The notes under the pieces are model-generated. The model did no database searches. It had not been told where the DNA came from and saw only the letters and a program-made list of their open reading frames with translations. Of a stretch of DNA of 64,000 nt, positions 7,259 through 14,402 are shown piece by piece; within the stretch, counting starts at the first letter, position 1, and each line of letters begins with the position of its first letter. Origin of the DNA: Maricaulis sp048270095 (GTDB lineage Bacteria > Pseudomonadota > Alphaproteobacteria > Caulobacterales > Maricaulaceae); the NCBI RefSeq assembly GCF_048270095.1, contig NZ_JBLWTL010000008.1, positions 1 through 64,000 of the forward strand, given 5' to 3'. Position numbers and translations under genes: made by a program.

Positions 7259-7608
7259 GTGTGGCCAGCGGCAGGCTCAACGGCCTTCAGGCCTGGATCC
7301 TGGCTTTCGCCCTGTGCGGATTGCCGGCCATGGCGCTGGCCTGGGGCCTGGTGTTTTCCGGCTTCGAGGCTGCGGGCCTGACCGATCCGCCGATGATGGC
7401 CGCGAAATCTGTCGTGCTGGTCTGGCTCATCCCCGGCCTGGTCGGAACGGCGATCTGGATGCGCCCGGTGGAGAATTATATCCGGCGGGTTTTCTATGGG
7501 CTCGCCAGCGTCGAGGCGACACATGGCACTGAGGCCGGTGATGCGGTGAGTGATGCCGCCGAGGCGGCGCTGATCGAGGCGGTGCAAAGGGAGATCAGGC
7601 GGAAATGA
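7255..7608 (+). CDS. Membrane protein of unknown function, second gene of the opposite-strand cassette
   Basis: The 117-residue product starts at a GTG that overlaps the preceding TGA (GTGA). It has two membrane segments ('WILAFALCGLPAMALAWGLVF' region and 'VVLVWLIPGLVGTAIWM'), then a cytoplasmic helical tail rich in Ala/Glu ending 'VQREIRRK'. The stop overlaps the next ATG (ATGA), so the three genes form one coupled unit. Minus-strand frames opposite it show no conserved features, and the third-codon G/C bias supports the plus frame. The function is unknown. Confidence 0.7.
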   Translation: MSVASGRLNGLQAWILAFALCGLPAMALAWGLVFSGFEAAGLTDPPMMAAKSVVLVWLIPGLVGTAIWMRPVENYIRRVFYGLASVEATHGTEAGDAVSDAAEAALIEAVQREIRRK

Positions 7609-8177
7609 CGGAGGGCGGCGCGGGCGATGAATTTCCACCCGAAGCGATCAAGGCATTCTGGTCCGAGGTGGTATCCCATCTCTGTGCGATTATCCTAGCG
7701 ATTGGTGTGACAACGCTGGCGATGCGGCTGTTCCCGGGCTTCGCCTTCAGCCTGGTCGGACCCATTGCCCTTATCGCTGCGGTGCTGATGCTGTCGCTCC
7801 CGGTCTTCCGTCACTTCAGCCGCAAACGGTTCGACCTCCCCGCGGATCGAACGCACTGGCTCTTTCGGATGGGCTGTGCCCGATCGGTCACTGTGGAAAT
7901 GGCAGAGGCCTTGCCAGACTGGAAGGTCTTCGGAGGCGGCTTTTATGGCCCTGGATTCGGCCGGGCGGTGGGATTCCATGCTTCCTGGATTGGGTCCGCT
8001 ATTATCGTCTTGATCCTCACACCTGTATTTTCGCTCCCACCTTTCCTGCTGATTGCCGGTCTGGCATTCGTGACCATCGCGATGATCCTTTCGTCCTTGT
8101 CGCACAATAGCCTGCCGCGAAGGCAGGAGACTTTCTCCCGGATGGAGTCCGGGAGAAAGTCTCCCCGTCGCCCCTAG
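7605..8177 (+). CDS. Four-helix membrane protein of unknown function, third gene of the opposite-strand cassette
   Basis: A 190-residue protein with hydrophobic stretches around residues 25-45 ('AIILAIGVTTLAMRLF'), 48-66 ('FSLVGPIALIAAVLMLSL'), 127-145 ('SAIIVLILTPVFSL') and 147-163 ('FLLIAGLAFVTIAMIL'), with a soluble loop between pairs. Its 3' end contains a perfect 17-bp inverted repeat (8126-8164), so the last codons also form a terminator-like stem. Its TAG lies within CTAG, which on the other strand supplies the TAG of the capsid gene. No family was recognised. Confidence 0.7.
   Translation: MTEGGAGDEFPPEAIKAFWSEVVSHLCAIILAIGVTTLAMRLFPGFAFSLVGPIALIAAVLMLSLPVFRHFSRKRFDLPADRTHWLFRMGCARSVTVEMAEALPDWKVFGGGFYGPGFGRAVGFHASWIGSAIIVLILTPVFSLPPFLLIAGLAFVTIAMILSSLSHNSLPRRQETFSRMESGRKSPRRP
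8126..8164. terminator. Perfect 17-bp inverted repeat at the cassette/capsid convergence
   Basis: GGAGACTTTCTCCCGGA, a 5-base loop, then its exact complement. It overlaps the 3' coding end of the third cassette gene and lies 10-48 bases past the capsid stop on the other strand. The stem is strong but neither side has a T-run, so it may act as a Rho-type barrier or mRNA end-stabiliser rather than a classic terminator. Confidence 0.6.
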
Positions 8178-9391
8178 CTCACCCCGAACTTCAACAGCTT
8201 GATCGCCGCGAAGTCCTGCACGCCGCCGCCGACGCGTTTGGTGGTGTAGAACAGGACATAGGGCTTGGCCGAATACGGGTCGCGCAGCACTTCCACGCCC
8301 TGGCGGTCGAGCACAAGATAGCCCTTGGCGAAATCGCCGAAGGCAATCGAGAAGCTGTCCGAACCAATGTCCGGCATGTCCTCCGCTTCGGTGACGGGAT
8401 AGCCGAGCAGGGTCGAGCTGCCGCCCTCGGACAGGCTGGGCTGCCAGAGATAATTGCCATCGGCATCCTTGAAGCGCCGCACCGCCGAGACCGTGCGCCG
8501 GTTCATCACGAAACGCCCTGCAGCGCGATAGCCGGTCTTGGGCGCATAAATCAGATCGATCAGCGCATCGGCCGGATCGCCGGCATCGAAGCCGCCATCG
8601 GTTCCGGTCGGCACATAGCCGATCTCGCCCCAGGCCTCGGTTCCGTCGAGCGCCTTGGTATAGCTGAGAAAACCCTTGGGCTTGTCGGACCCGTCGCCGG
8701 ACACAAACGCCGCGCTCTCCTGCACCGCAAAGACATCGCGCACTTCCTCCGCCAGCCATTGATCGACATCGACCATGGCATCATCGAGCAATTGCTGCGT
8801 GGCCGCCGGCATGGCGTAGAGCTCGGCGCAGGGGAAATCGAGCAGGTCGAGGCTCGGCGCACCGGTCTCGGGCCGCGCCGCCGTCTCTGACACCCAGCCC
8901 GAGGCGGCACCGCCGCGCGAGACCGGCTTGCGGAAGACCGAAGCCGAGGTCTGGCGCACTGAAGCGATGGCGCGGATCGGCGAGGCTTCGATCAGAAGCC
9001 GGTCAATGCGCGCCTCGGTCTCGGCCGGGACAACATAGCCGCCATCGGCATTGGATCCGGCCGAAAGCGATTTCGCCTCCGCCAGCCCGGCCAGATCACC
9101 GCGCCGCATATAGCGCGACCAGGCCGCGCTCTCCACCGAGGCGCTCGTCCCGGACAGGCCAGGACGCGCCTCGCCGAGCAGGAGCCGGTCGAGCACGGAT
9201 TTCTGCCCCGTCAGCGCCGCGTCGATCCGCGCGACTTTTTCGTCGAGCAGGATATCGGCCGACGCCTTGGCCTCGATCTCGCCGAGGCGCTGGTCATTGG
9301 CCTGTTTGAAGGCCTCGAAGGCGGCGAGCACTTCGCCGAGCGCCGCCCGGGTTTCGCCGGAGACCGGGCTCATCTTGGTTTCCTTGGTCAT
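8174..9391 (-). CDS. GTA g5: HK97-fold major capsid protein
   Basis: A 405-residue protein with an N-terminal helical delta-like region (to about residue 85), then the HK97 capsid core: 'NADGGYVVPAETEARIDRL', 'SGWVSETAARPETGAPSL', 'DDAMVDVDQWLAEEV' and 'GDGSDKPKGFLSY'. It is the shell protein of the particle. I chose the ATG at 9391 (AAGGA upstream) over 9436. The protease gene lies 16 bases upstream on the same strand; downstream the usual g6 follows only after the opposite-strand cassette. Confidence 0.95.
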   Translation of the reverse strand: MTKETKMSPVSGETRAALGEVLAAFEAFKQANDQRLGEIEAKASADILLDEKVARIDAALTGQKSVLDRLLLGEARPGLSGTSASVESAAWSRYMRRGDLAGLAEAKSLSAGSNADGGYVVPAETEARIDRLLIEASPIRAIASVRQTSASVFRKPVSRGGAASGWVSETAARPETGAPSLDLLDFPCAELYAMPAATQQLLDDAMVDVDQWLAEEVRDVFAVQESAAFVSGDGSDKPKGFLSYTKALDGTEAWGEIGYVPTGTDGGFDAGDPADALIDLIYAPKTGYRAAGRFVMNRRTVSAVRRFKDADGNYLWQPSLSEGGSSTLLGYPVTEAEDMPDIGSDSFSIAFGDFAKGYLVLDRQGVEVLRDPYSAKPYVLFYTTKRVGGGVQDFAAIKLLKFGVS

Positions 9392-9407
9392 GATGATCCT
9401 TGTTGCA

Positions 9408-9836
9408 TCAGGCCGCGAGGGCCGGTTGGGAAACAAGCCGCAGGCGAGCCTGCGGCAGCATCGGGAAGGTCACGATGGAGACCTCCCACAGATCCAGTTC
9501 AATCAGCTCGCGCCCGCGCGGGGAGCGGCCGGAAAAGCGTTTGGTGCGAAAGCCGATCGACAGCCCGTCAATCGCGCCGGAGCGTACCAGCGACAGGGCG
9601 GTGCGCGCCCGCGGCCCCTCGGCCAGGATCTCGCCGCGGACATAGAGCCCGCGATGATCCTCGCGCAGCTCCCGCCAGACCCCGACGGGTTCAGACGCTT
9701 CGTGCTGGAACAGCATCGGCACATTTCGCCGGTGACGCAGGCTGGCCGCAAAAGCGCCGCGGCGCACGACATCGCCGGCCAGATCAGCGAGATCAAACAC
9801 GCTGGCATGACCCTCGATCAGCAGGGTTTGGGGCAT
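9408..9836 (-). CDS. GTA g4: HK97-family prohead protease
   Basis: The 142-residue product contains 'EGHASVFDLADLAGDVVRRGAF', 'VPMLFQHEASEPVGVW' with the His of the S78 protease family, and 'GAIDGLSIGF' with the catalytic Ser. It trims the capsid protein during head maturation. It is followed closely by the capsid gene and preceded by a 240-base gap holding the second BIME-like pair. Confidence 0.93.
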   Translation of the reverse strand: MPQTLLIEGHASVFDLADLAGDVVRRGAFAASLRHRRNVPMLFQHEASEPVGVWRELREDHRGLYVRGEILAEGPRARTALSLVRSGAIDGLSIGFRTKRFSGRSPRGRELIELDLWEVSIVTFPMLPQARLRLVSQPALAA

Positions 9837-9903
9837 GGTGGGCCTCGTTTGGTTGTGGTGCGAATGGGAAGAGCGAACGCCGGGCGGCTACGCCCTTGGT
9901 TCC

Positions 9904-10041
9904 TCACCAGCTCCGCCCCCTTCGGGGGCACCTCTTCCATCAAGGAAGAGGAGGAAGCGAGATTTGGCGAAGCGCGAAAATTGCGATCACCCTCCTCTTC
10001 CTTGATGGAAGAGGTGGCGGCGAAGCCGACGGAGCTGGTGA
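9904..10041. repeat. REP/BIME-like inverted pair A2 between g3.5 and g4
   Basis: Two facing copies of the same unit as at 2374-2539: 9904-9954 with the GCCCCCTTCGGGGGC subtype and about 9989-10041 with the CGGCGAAGCCG subtype. Both contain CCTCTTCC-atcaa-GGAAGAGG. The left-right order of subtypes is opposite to that in pair A1. The pair occupies most of the gap between the protease gene and g3.5. Confidence 0.85.
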
Positions 10042-10078
10042 CGATCATAGGGTCCGACGTCGCGAGAAAACGCGAAAG

Positions 10079-10318
10079 CTATTCCTCCATGCGCCGTTCA
10101 ATCCGCACCAGGCTTTCGCGGGCCAGGCGCATTTCCGCCTCGAGGCCGGCCATGCGTTCGGCCAAGGCGCTCTGGCGGGCATTGTCGCGTTCCAGCTGGT
10201 CGAGACGTTCGCCGACGCGGCCGAACCAGACCAGGGCGCCGGAGGTTTGCAGCACCAGGGCGAGCACGACGCCGAGCGTCACCTGGCGCTGGAGATGCCA
10301 GTCGCGGGTCTCTGTCAT
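10079..10318 (-). CDS. GTA g3.5: small membrane-anchored coiled-coil protein
   Basis: A 79-residue protein with one membrane helix ('VTLGVVLALVLQTSGALVWF') followed by a charged heptad-like helix ('LDQLERDNARQSALAERMAGLEAEM'), matching the short g3.5 gene found between portal and protease in GTA clusters. Its role is not established. The ATG overlaps the portal stop (ATGA). Confidence 0.82.
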   Translation of the reverse strand: MTETRDWHLQRQVTLGVVLALVLQTSGALVWFGRVGERLDQLERDNARQSALAERMAGLEAEMRLARESLVRIERRMEE

Positions 10319-11367
10319 TGATCAAGCTCCTTCAATCCGGGCACGCCGCTCTCATCGGCCTCGATGGTCAGGTCGGACCCGAACCAGGGCCGCAGCCAGA
10401 CGGCGAGCGCACGTGCCATTTTGCGGCTCAGGGGCGAGACGGGCTGGCGCCAGAAGGCCAGATTGGCCTCGCGGTAATTGGCGTAGGTATTGTCGCCGGG
10501 CAGGCCCAGCAGGAGCGGCGGCACGCCGAAGGCCAGCGCAATCTCGCGCGCGGCCTCGCGGCGGGCGGCAGTGAAATCCATATCCGCCGGCGACAAGGCC
10601 ATCGGCTTCCAGTCGATACCGCCCTCCAGCAGCAAGGGCCGGCCGGCATTGACCGGACCGGTATGGTTCTCCTCCAGCTCGGCCTTGAGCCGGTCGAACT
10701 GGTCCGGATTCATCCGCCCGTCACCGCTATTGAAGACCAGGGCACCGGAGGGCCGCGCCGCATTGTCGAGCAGGGCCTTGGCCCATTCGCCGCCGGCATT
10801 GTGCAGATCGAGCGCGCGGGCCGCCGCCTGGATCGGCGAGAGGCCGTAATAATCATCGCCGGGATGAAACAGCTTGATGTGGAAAACCGGCGCCCGGCCG
10901 CTGACCGGGTCGCGCTCGAAACGGCGTTTATGGCCATCGACCGAATGCTCCCAGCCTTGCGGCCAGCCGCGCGGTCCGGGCAATACACGCAAGCGATCCG
11001 GGCGCAGGATAAAGAGTTCGCGCGGCTCATTTTCCAGGCTGACAAGCTCGAGATAGGCATTTCCCGCCAACTGTAGAAAACCGTAAAAACTTTCCCACAG
11101 CTCGGGCCCGGACTGGTCCGGATTGGGCTGGTCGATCAATCGCTGGGCTGCCGGGTCGGACGCCTTGAGCGGCACGGCGGCCGCCGCCTCGGCGATCAGG
11201 CGCACACAGCGATGGGTGATGGCATTGCGCTCGAAACCCTCTCGCATCAGCGCGGGAATATCGCGCGGCGACCAGGCGGCGCGGGCGGCAAACTGCAGGG
11301 CGATCAGCCCCGGCGGTACAGAGGCCTTCTCCTCCCGGCCAATCAGCCGGCTGAACCAGTTGGGCAT
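10315..11367 (-). CDS. GTA g3: HK97-family portal protein
   Basis: The 350-residue product begins 'MPNWFSRLIGREEK' and carries 'NAITHRCVRLIAEAAAAVPL', 'GNAYLELVSLENEPRELF', 'VFHIKLFHPGDDYYGLSPI' and 'GVPPLLLGLPGDNTYANYREA', all typical of HK97 gp3-like portals. It forms the dodecameric DNA entry ring. Length matches GTA portals (~390) with a somewhat short C-terminus. It follows TerL after a 209-base gap holding MITE-like repeat C1. Confidence 0.94.
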   Translation of the reverse strand: MPNWFSRLIGREEKASVPPGLIALQFAARAAWSPRDIPALMREGFERNAITHRCVRLIAEAAAAVPLKASDPAAQRLIDQPNPDQSGPELWESFYGFLQLAGNAYLELVSLENEPRELFILRPDRLRVLPGPRGWPQGWEHSVDGHKRRFERDPVSGRAPVFHIKLFHPGDDYYGLSPIQAAARALDLHNAGGEWAKALLDNAARPSGALVFNSGDGRMNPDQFDRLKAELEENHTGPVNAGRPLLLEGGIDWKPMALSPADMDFTAARREAAREIALAFGVPPLLLGLPGDNTYANYREANLAFWRQPVSPLSRKMARALAVWLRPWFGSDLTIEADESGVPGLKELDQ

Positions 11368-11412
11368 GGTGGGTTCCTTCGTGTGATTTCACATTCAAAC
11401 CGAAATTTCCAG

Positions 11413-11547
11413 TGTCATCCCGGACGGATGCCCCGCGCAGGCGGGGCGCAGATCCGGGACCTACCCCTCAGACCAGCTGGAACAGCGGGTAGGTCCCGGA
11501 TCTACGCCCGGACCGCTAACGCGTCCGGGCATCCGTCCGGGATGACA
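11413..11547. repeat. 135-bp MITE-like repeat C1 between TerL and portal genes
   Basis: Long imperfect palindrome with 22-base-class terminal inverted repeats starting TGTCATCCCGGACGGATG and ending CATCCGTCCGGGATGACA. A copy of identical length lies at 13672-13806 in opposite orientation. It has no coding capacity and resembles non-autonomous repeat elements that are common between genes in Caulobacterales. Confidence 0.85.
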
Positions 11548-11576
11548 AGGCGTTGTATTTGTTGCGGGGGCGAACC

Positions 11577-12905
11577 CTAAAGCCACCGGATCCGCGGCCC
11601 CGCCCGGGTCTCCAGCAATAGATCCGTGATCGCCCAGACCAGCGCATCGACCCGGTCGGGACTGCCTTGCGAGGCGCCGGGTGCGCCAAAGGCACACATC
11701 TGATCCTCCAGCGCTGCAAAGCGTCCGGCATGAAACACCCGCCCCGCCGCATAGAGCGCAGCGACCGGTTCGGCGCGGACATGCTTGCCGCGGCTGGCAT
11801 GCACCAGCCGCACCGGCAGACCGCTCGACGCCGCCTGCAAGACCGACCGGACCATTTCGCCGCCCTGATTGGCTTCAGCCACCAGGCCATCGGCCGCAAA
11901 GGCCTCGAAACTGTCGGCCACAACGCGGGCCCAATCGGCCGGCATGGCGGGACCGAAACTACGATCGGCGAGCACCCAGGCCCGCCGCGAAGCGCCCTCG
12001 CCGGCCGCGCCGGCAATCACGATGCCGCACTCATCCGAGCGCGCGCCGCCGGTGGCCGGTGGATCAACCGCGACGATGATGCGGTCGAGCTCGGGCGCTT
12101 TCGTCACAATCGCCGCCTCGATATCGGCGCGGCGCCACAAGGCCCCGGCCGGATCATCGATCAACACGCCCTCAATCTCCTGGCGCCCCAGCGCCGAGCC
12201 GCCATAGGCCGCCTGCATCGCAGCCAGAAAGCCCGGTGCCAGATTGACGGCATTGCTCGCGGTCGGCTGATGCGTCGCCGCGACACCGTCCGCCTTCACC
12301 AGCGCCTTGAGCGCCGGGATGGGCCGCGGTGTCGTCGACAACATCAGGCGTGGCCTGTCGCCCAGCCGCAGCCCCATGCGCAGGGTATCGAGCGTCTTTT
12401 GCGGCTCGCTCCAGGCGGCAAATTCATCGCCCCAGCCAATCTCGAATTGCGGGCCGCGCAGCCCGTCGGGATCTTCCGCCGAAAAGGCATGGGCCTCCGC
12501 CCCATTGGGCCAGACCAGCCGCTTGCGCGAGACTTCATAGCGCGGCTGCTCATCGAGCCGCCCGATATTCGCCAGCCCCGAGGGCCCGTCAATCATCACC
12601 TCGCGCACATCATTGAAGGTCGGGCCGACCAGGGCGATACGGCGCACACCACGCCTCACCTGGTCGCGCACCCATTCAGCCCCGGCGCGGGTCTTGCCCG
12701 CACCGCGCCCGCCGAGGAAAAGCCAGATCAGCCAGTCGCCGACGGGCGGGAGCTGGGCCGTGGTGGCCCAAGTGCGGAAATCAGCCTTGAGGGCGATCAG
12801 GGCTTTCTCGTCCAGCTGTTCGAAGCTCGACCTCTGTTCGGGCTCCGGACTCGCCAGGAAAGAGCCGACGTCGAAGTTCATCGCGCAGGCGTTCGACTTC
12901 GGCAT
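11577..12905 (-). CDS. terL: GTA g2: terminase large subunit (packaging ATPase/nuclease)
   Basis: A 442-residue protein with Walker A 'FLGGRGAGKTRAGAEW' near residue 70, 'RIALVGPTFNDVREVMIDG', a Walker B-like region 'FEIGWGDEFAAW', and a C-terminal nuclease domain with 'RIIVAVDPPATG' (first Asp) and 'VAEANQGGEM'. It powers DNA packaging into the particle. The start at 12905 (GGAGG upstream) gives a ~125-base overlap with TerS; the ATG at 12881 is an alternative. All motifs look intact, so packaging is predicted to be functional. Confidence 0.95.
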   Translation of the reverse strand: MPKSNACAMNFDVGSFLASPEPEQRSSFEQLDEKALIALKADFRTWATTAQLPPVGDWLIWLFLGGRGAGKTRAGAEWVRDQVRRGVRRIALVGPTFNDVREVMIDGPSGLANIGRLDEQPRYEVSRKRLVWPNGAEAHAFSAEDPDGLRGPQFEIGWGDEFAAWSEPQKTLDTLRMGLRLGDRPRLMLSTTPRPIPALKALVKADGVAATHQPTASNAVNLAPGFLAAMQAAYGGSALGRQEIEGVLIDDPAGALWRRADIEAAIVTKAPELDRIIVAVDPPATGGARSDECGIVIAGAAGEGASRRAWVLADRSFGPAMPADWARVVADSFEAFAADGLVAEANQGGEMVRSVLQAASSGLPVRLVHASRGKHVRAEPVAALYAAGRVFHAGRFAALEDQMCAFGAPGASQGSPDRVDALVWAITDLLLETRAGPRIRWL

Positions 12906-13290
12906 CGCTCAACTTCGCCTCCTTGTTTTCATCCGGCGTGGCGGTATTTCGGGTTTCCATGTGTGAGATCCTTTCCTCGCGTTCAGCGCGGTGCAGGGCG
13001 GTACAGCCATTCAAGGTCCTGGTCGCCGCCGCCGGATCACCGGTCAAAAGCTCGGCCTCGGCCAGCAACCGCATGCGCCGCAGCGCCTCATCGCGCAATT
13101 CGCTCAGCCCGGCCGCATCCAGCCGGCGCATTTTCGCCATCTGCGAATAAACCTGCGACACCGACCGCCCCACCATCTGCGCCACTTCCGACGCCGTCAT
13201 TCCCGCCTCATAGCGCAGGAAGAAGGGATACCAGTCGACGGCATCGAGCCGCTTCTTGCGGGTCCGGGTCGGTGGGGGTTTTTCGGTCAT
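12781..13290 (-). CDS. GTA g1: terminase small subunit
   Basis: A 169-residue, charged protein starting 'MTEKPPPTRTRKKRLDAVDW'. A helix-turn-helix stretch 'MTASEVAQMVGRSVSQVYSQM' is followed by helices and an acidic C-terminus. Its position directly before TerL and its HTH-plus-helix layout match the GTA g1 TerS. The open frame continues to 13458, but those residues (Pro-rich) overlap intergenic DNA, and ATG 13290 is the natural start. It is the first gene of the cluster, so the cluster promoter should lie in 13291-13490. Confidence 0.82.
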   Translation of the reverse strand: MTEKPPPTRTRKKRLDAVDWYPFFLRYEAGMTASEVAQMVGRSVSQVYSQMAKMRRLDAAGLSELRDEALRRMRLLAEAELLTGDPAAATRTLNGCTALHRAEREERISHMETRNTATPDENKEAKLSDAEVERLRDELRRRLFPGESGARTEVELRTAGRESPDRPQG

Positions 13291-13487
13291 GCCGGATATT
13301 AGGCGGATGCCTGTCCCGGTCGGATTATTGGCGGGAGATTTCACGCAAGGCGCGGTGAGTGCGGGGGATTTTCGAAGCGGAGCGTGGATAGCGGGGATGT
13401 TATCCTCGCAATTGGGGGGTGGTCTGGGTGGTTGGGGGATGAAAATTGTCGCGCTCACTCACAACTGGCCAGCGCCAAGCCTTCCCT

Positions 13488-13631
13488 CTCCGCGAGGAGA
13501 GGGTGCCCCGAAGGGGCGGGTGAGGCGGGCCATGTGCACGCCGCAGGACTGGCACCAGGCGCGCCAATCACCAGACGTCGGAATTGCCCCCCTCATCCGG
13601 CCTTCGGCCACCTTCTCCCCATGGGAGAAGG
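13488..13631. repeat. REP-like inverted pair D upstream of the terminase genes
   Basis: Left unit: CCCTCTCC-gcga-GGAGAGGG, then GCCCCGAAGGGGC and GGGTGAGG (about 13488-13530). Right unit, inverted: CCCTCATCC, GGCCTTCGGCC, then CTTCTCCC-at-GGGAGAAG (13588-13631). The architecture (constant hairpin, variable hairpin, short tail) equals that of family A but the sequence differs. Between TerS (13290) and this pair are about 200 bases with no gene, the likely promoter region. Confidence 0.75.
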
Positions 13632-13671
13632 AAGGGCGTTGCGCGCTCTTTATCTATTCAAAGCAATTATT

Positions 13672-13806
13672 TGTCATCCCGGACGGATGCCCGGACGCGC
13701 CAGCGATCCGGGCGTAGATCCGGGACCTACCCGATCTTCCAGCTGGTCTCACGGCTAGGTCCCGGACTTGCGCCCCGCCTACGCGGGGCATCCATCCGGG
13801 ATGACA
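13672..13806. repeat. 135-bp MITE-like repeat C2, inverted relative to C1
   Basis: Same length and ends as C1 (TGTCATCCCGGACGGATG ... CATCCATCCGGGATGACA). The reverse complement of C2 matches C1 over its whole length, with scattered differences. C1 and C2 thus bracket TerL and TerS in opposite orientation. Confidence 0.85.
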
Positions 13807-13852
13807 AACGTTTTGATTTTTTGAAAAACAATAGTGAGAAAAAGGAGCCCCC

Positions 13853-14311
13853 CTACTCCTCCTCATCCCCTTCACCGGGCCATTCCACGATCCGGTCTTC
13901 CCAGTCTTCCGGGTCGACCTCATCCTCGGAGATGACCTGGTTGCGGATCGACATGCCGGCCTTGTGGACGCTCATCGGATCGCCCGACACCAGCGGATGC
14001 CAATCAAACAAATCCTTGCCTTCACCGATCAGGCGATAGGCGCAGGTCTGGGGCATCCATTCCAGTTCGGTGACGTTTTTCGGGGTCAGGATGACGCAAT
14101 CGGGGACGCGTTGCTTGCGGTTGGTGTAGTCGCCGCAGCGGCAAGTGTCGGGGTTGAACAGGCGGCAGGTGACGTCGGTGTGCAGGCGCAGGCCTGAATC
14201 CTCGTCTTCCAGCTGGATCAGGCAGCATTTGCCACAGCCATCGCACAGGGATTCCCATTCCGGCTTGGTCAATTGCGACAGGGTTTTCGTTTTCCAGAAG
14301 GGTTGTGTCAT
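13853..14311 (-). CDS. UPF0260 / YcgN-family cysteine-cluster protein
   Basis: The 152-residue product has 'LCDGCGKCCLIQLED' near residue 23, then 'VTCRLFNPDTCRCGDY' and 'VPDCVILTP', the Cys pattern of the YcgN/UPF0260 family, expected to bind a metal or Fe-S cluster; the biochemical role is unknown. It ends in a very acidic tail ('WPGEGDEEE'). Length is typical. It is transcribed away from the PBP gene and stands outside the GTA cluster. Confidence 0.92.
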   Translation of the reverse strand: MTQPFWKTKTLSQLTKPEWESLCDGCGKCCLIQLEDEDSGLRLHTDVTCRLFNPDTCRCGDYTNRKQRVPDCVILTPKNVTELEWMPQTCAYRLIGEGKDLFDWHPLVSGDPMSVHKAGMSIRNQVISEDEVDPEDWEDRIVEWPGEGDEEE

Positions 14312-14402
14312 GTCTGTCGCCTGAATTTGGCCCAGTTTTCCGGGCCTAGGAATGCAACGGCCCCGCGTGTTACGGCAGGTCCGGATTTTGGGTGGCTATA
14401 GC

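Noticed and set aside
7117..7638. Minus-strand 173-residue frame opposite the membrane cassette
   Set aside because: Arg/His/Pro-rich with no conserved motif, while the plus frames are coupled, hydrophobic and have ribosome sites.
1..13290. Complete temperate prophage
   Set aside because: No integrase, repressor, lysis or replication genes are seen and gene order follows RcGTA; the region left of the window is unseen, so this is a judgement, not a proof.
13471..13806. Possible CRISPR array
   Set aside because: The repeats are long palindromes in facing pairs, not short direct repeats with regular unique spacers, and no cas gene is present.
13384..14039. Plus-strand frames over the 13.4-14.0 kb repeats
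   Set aside because: They translate palindromic repeats and the antisense of the UPF0260 gene; no family pattern or ribosome site.
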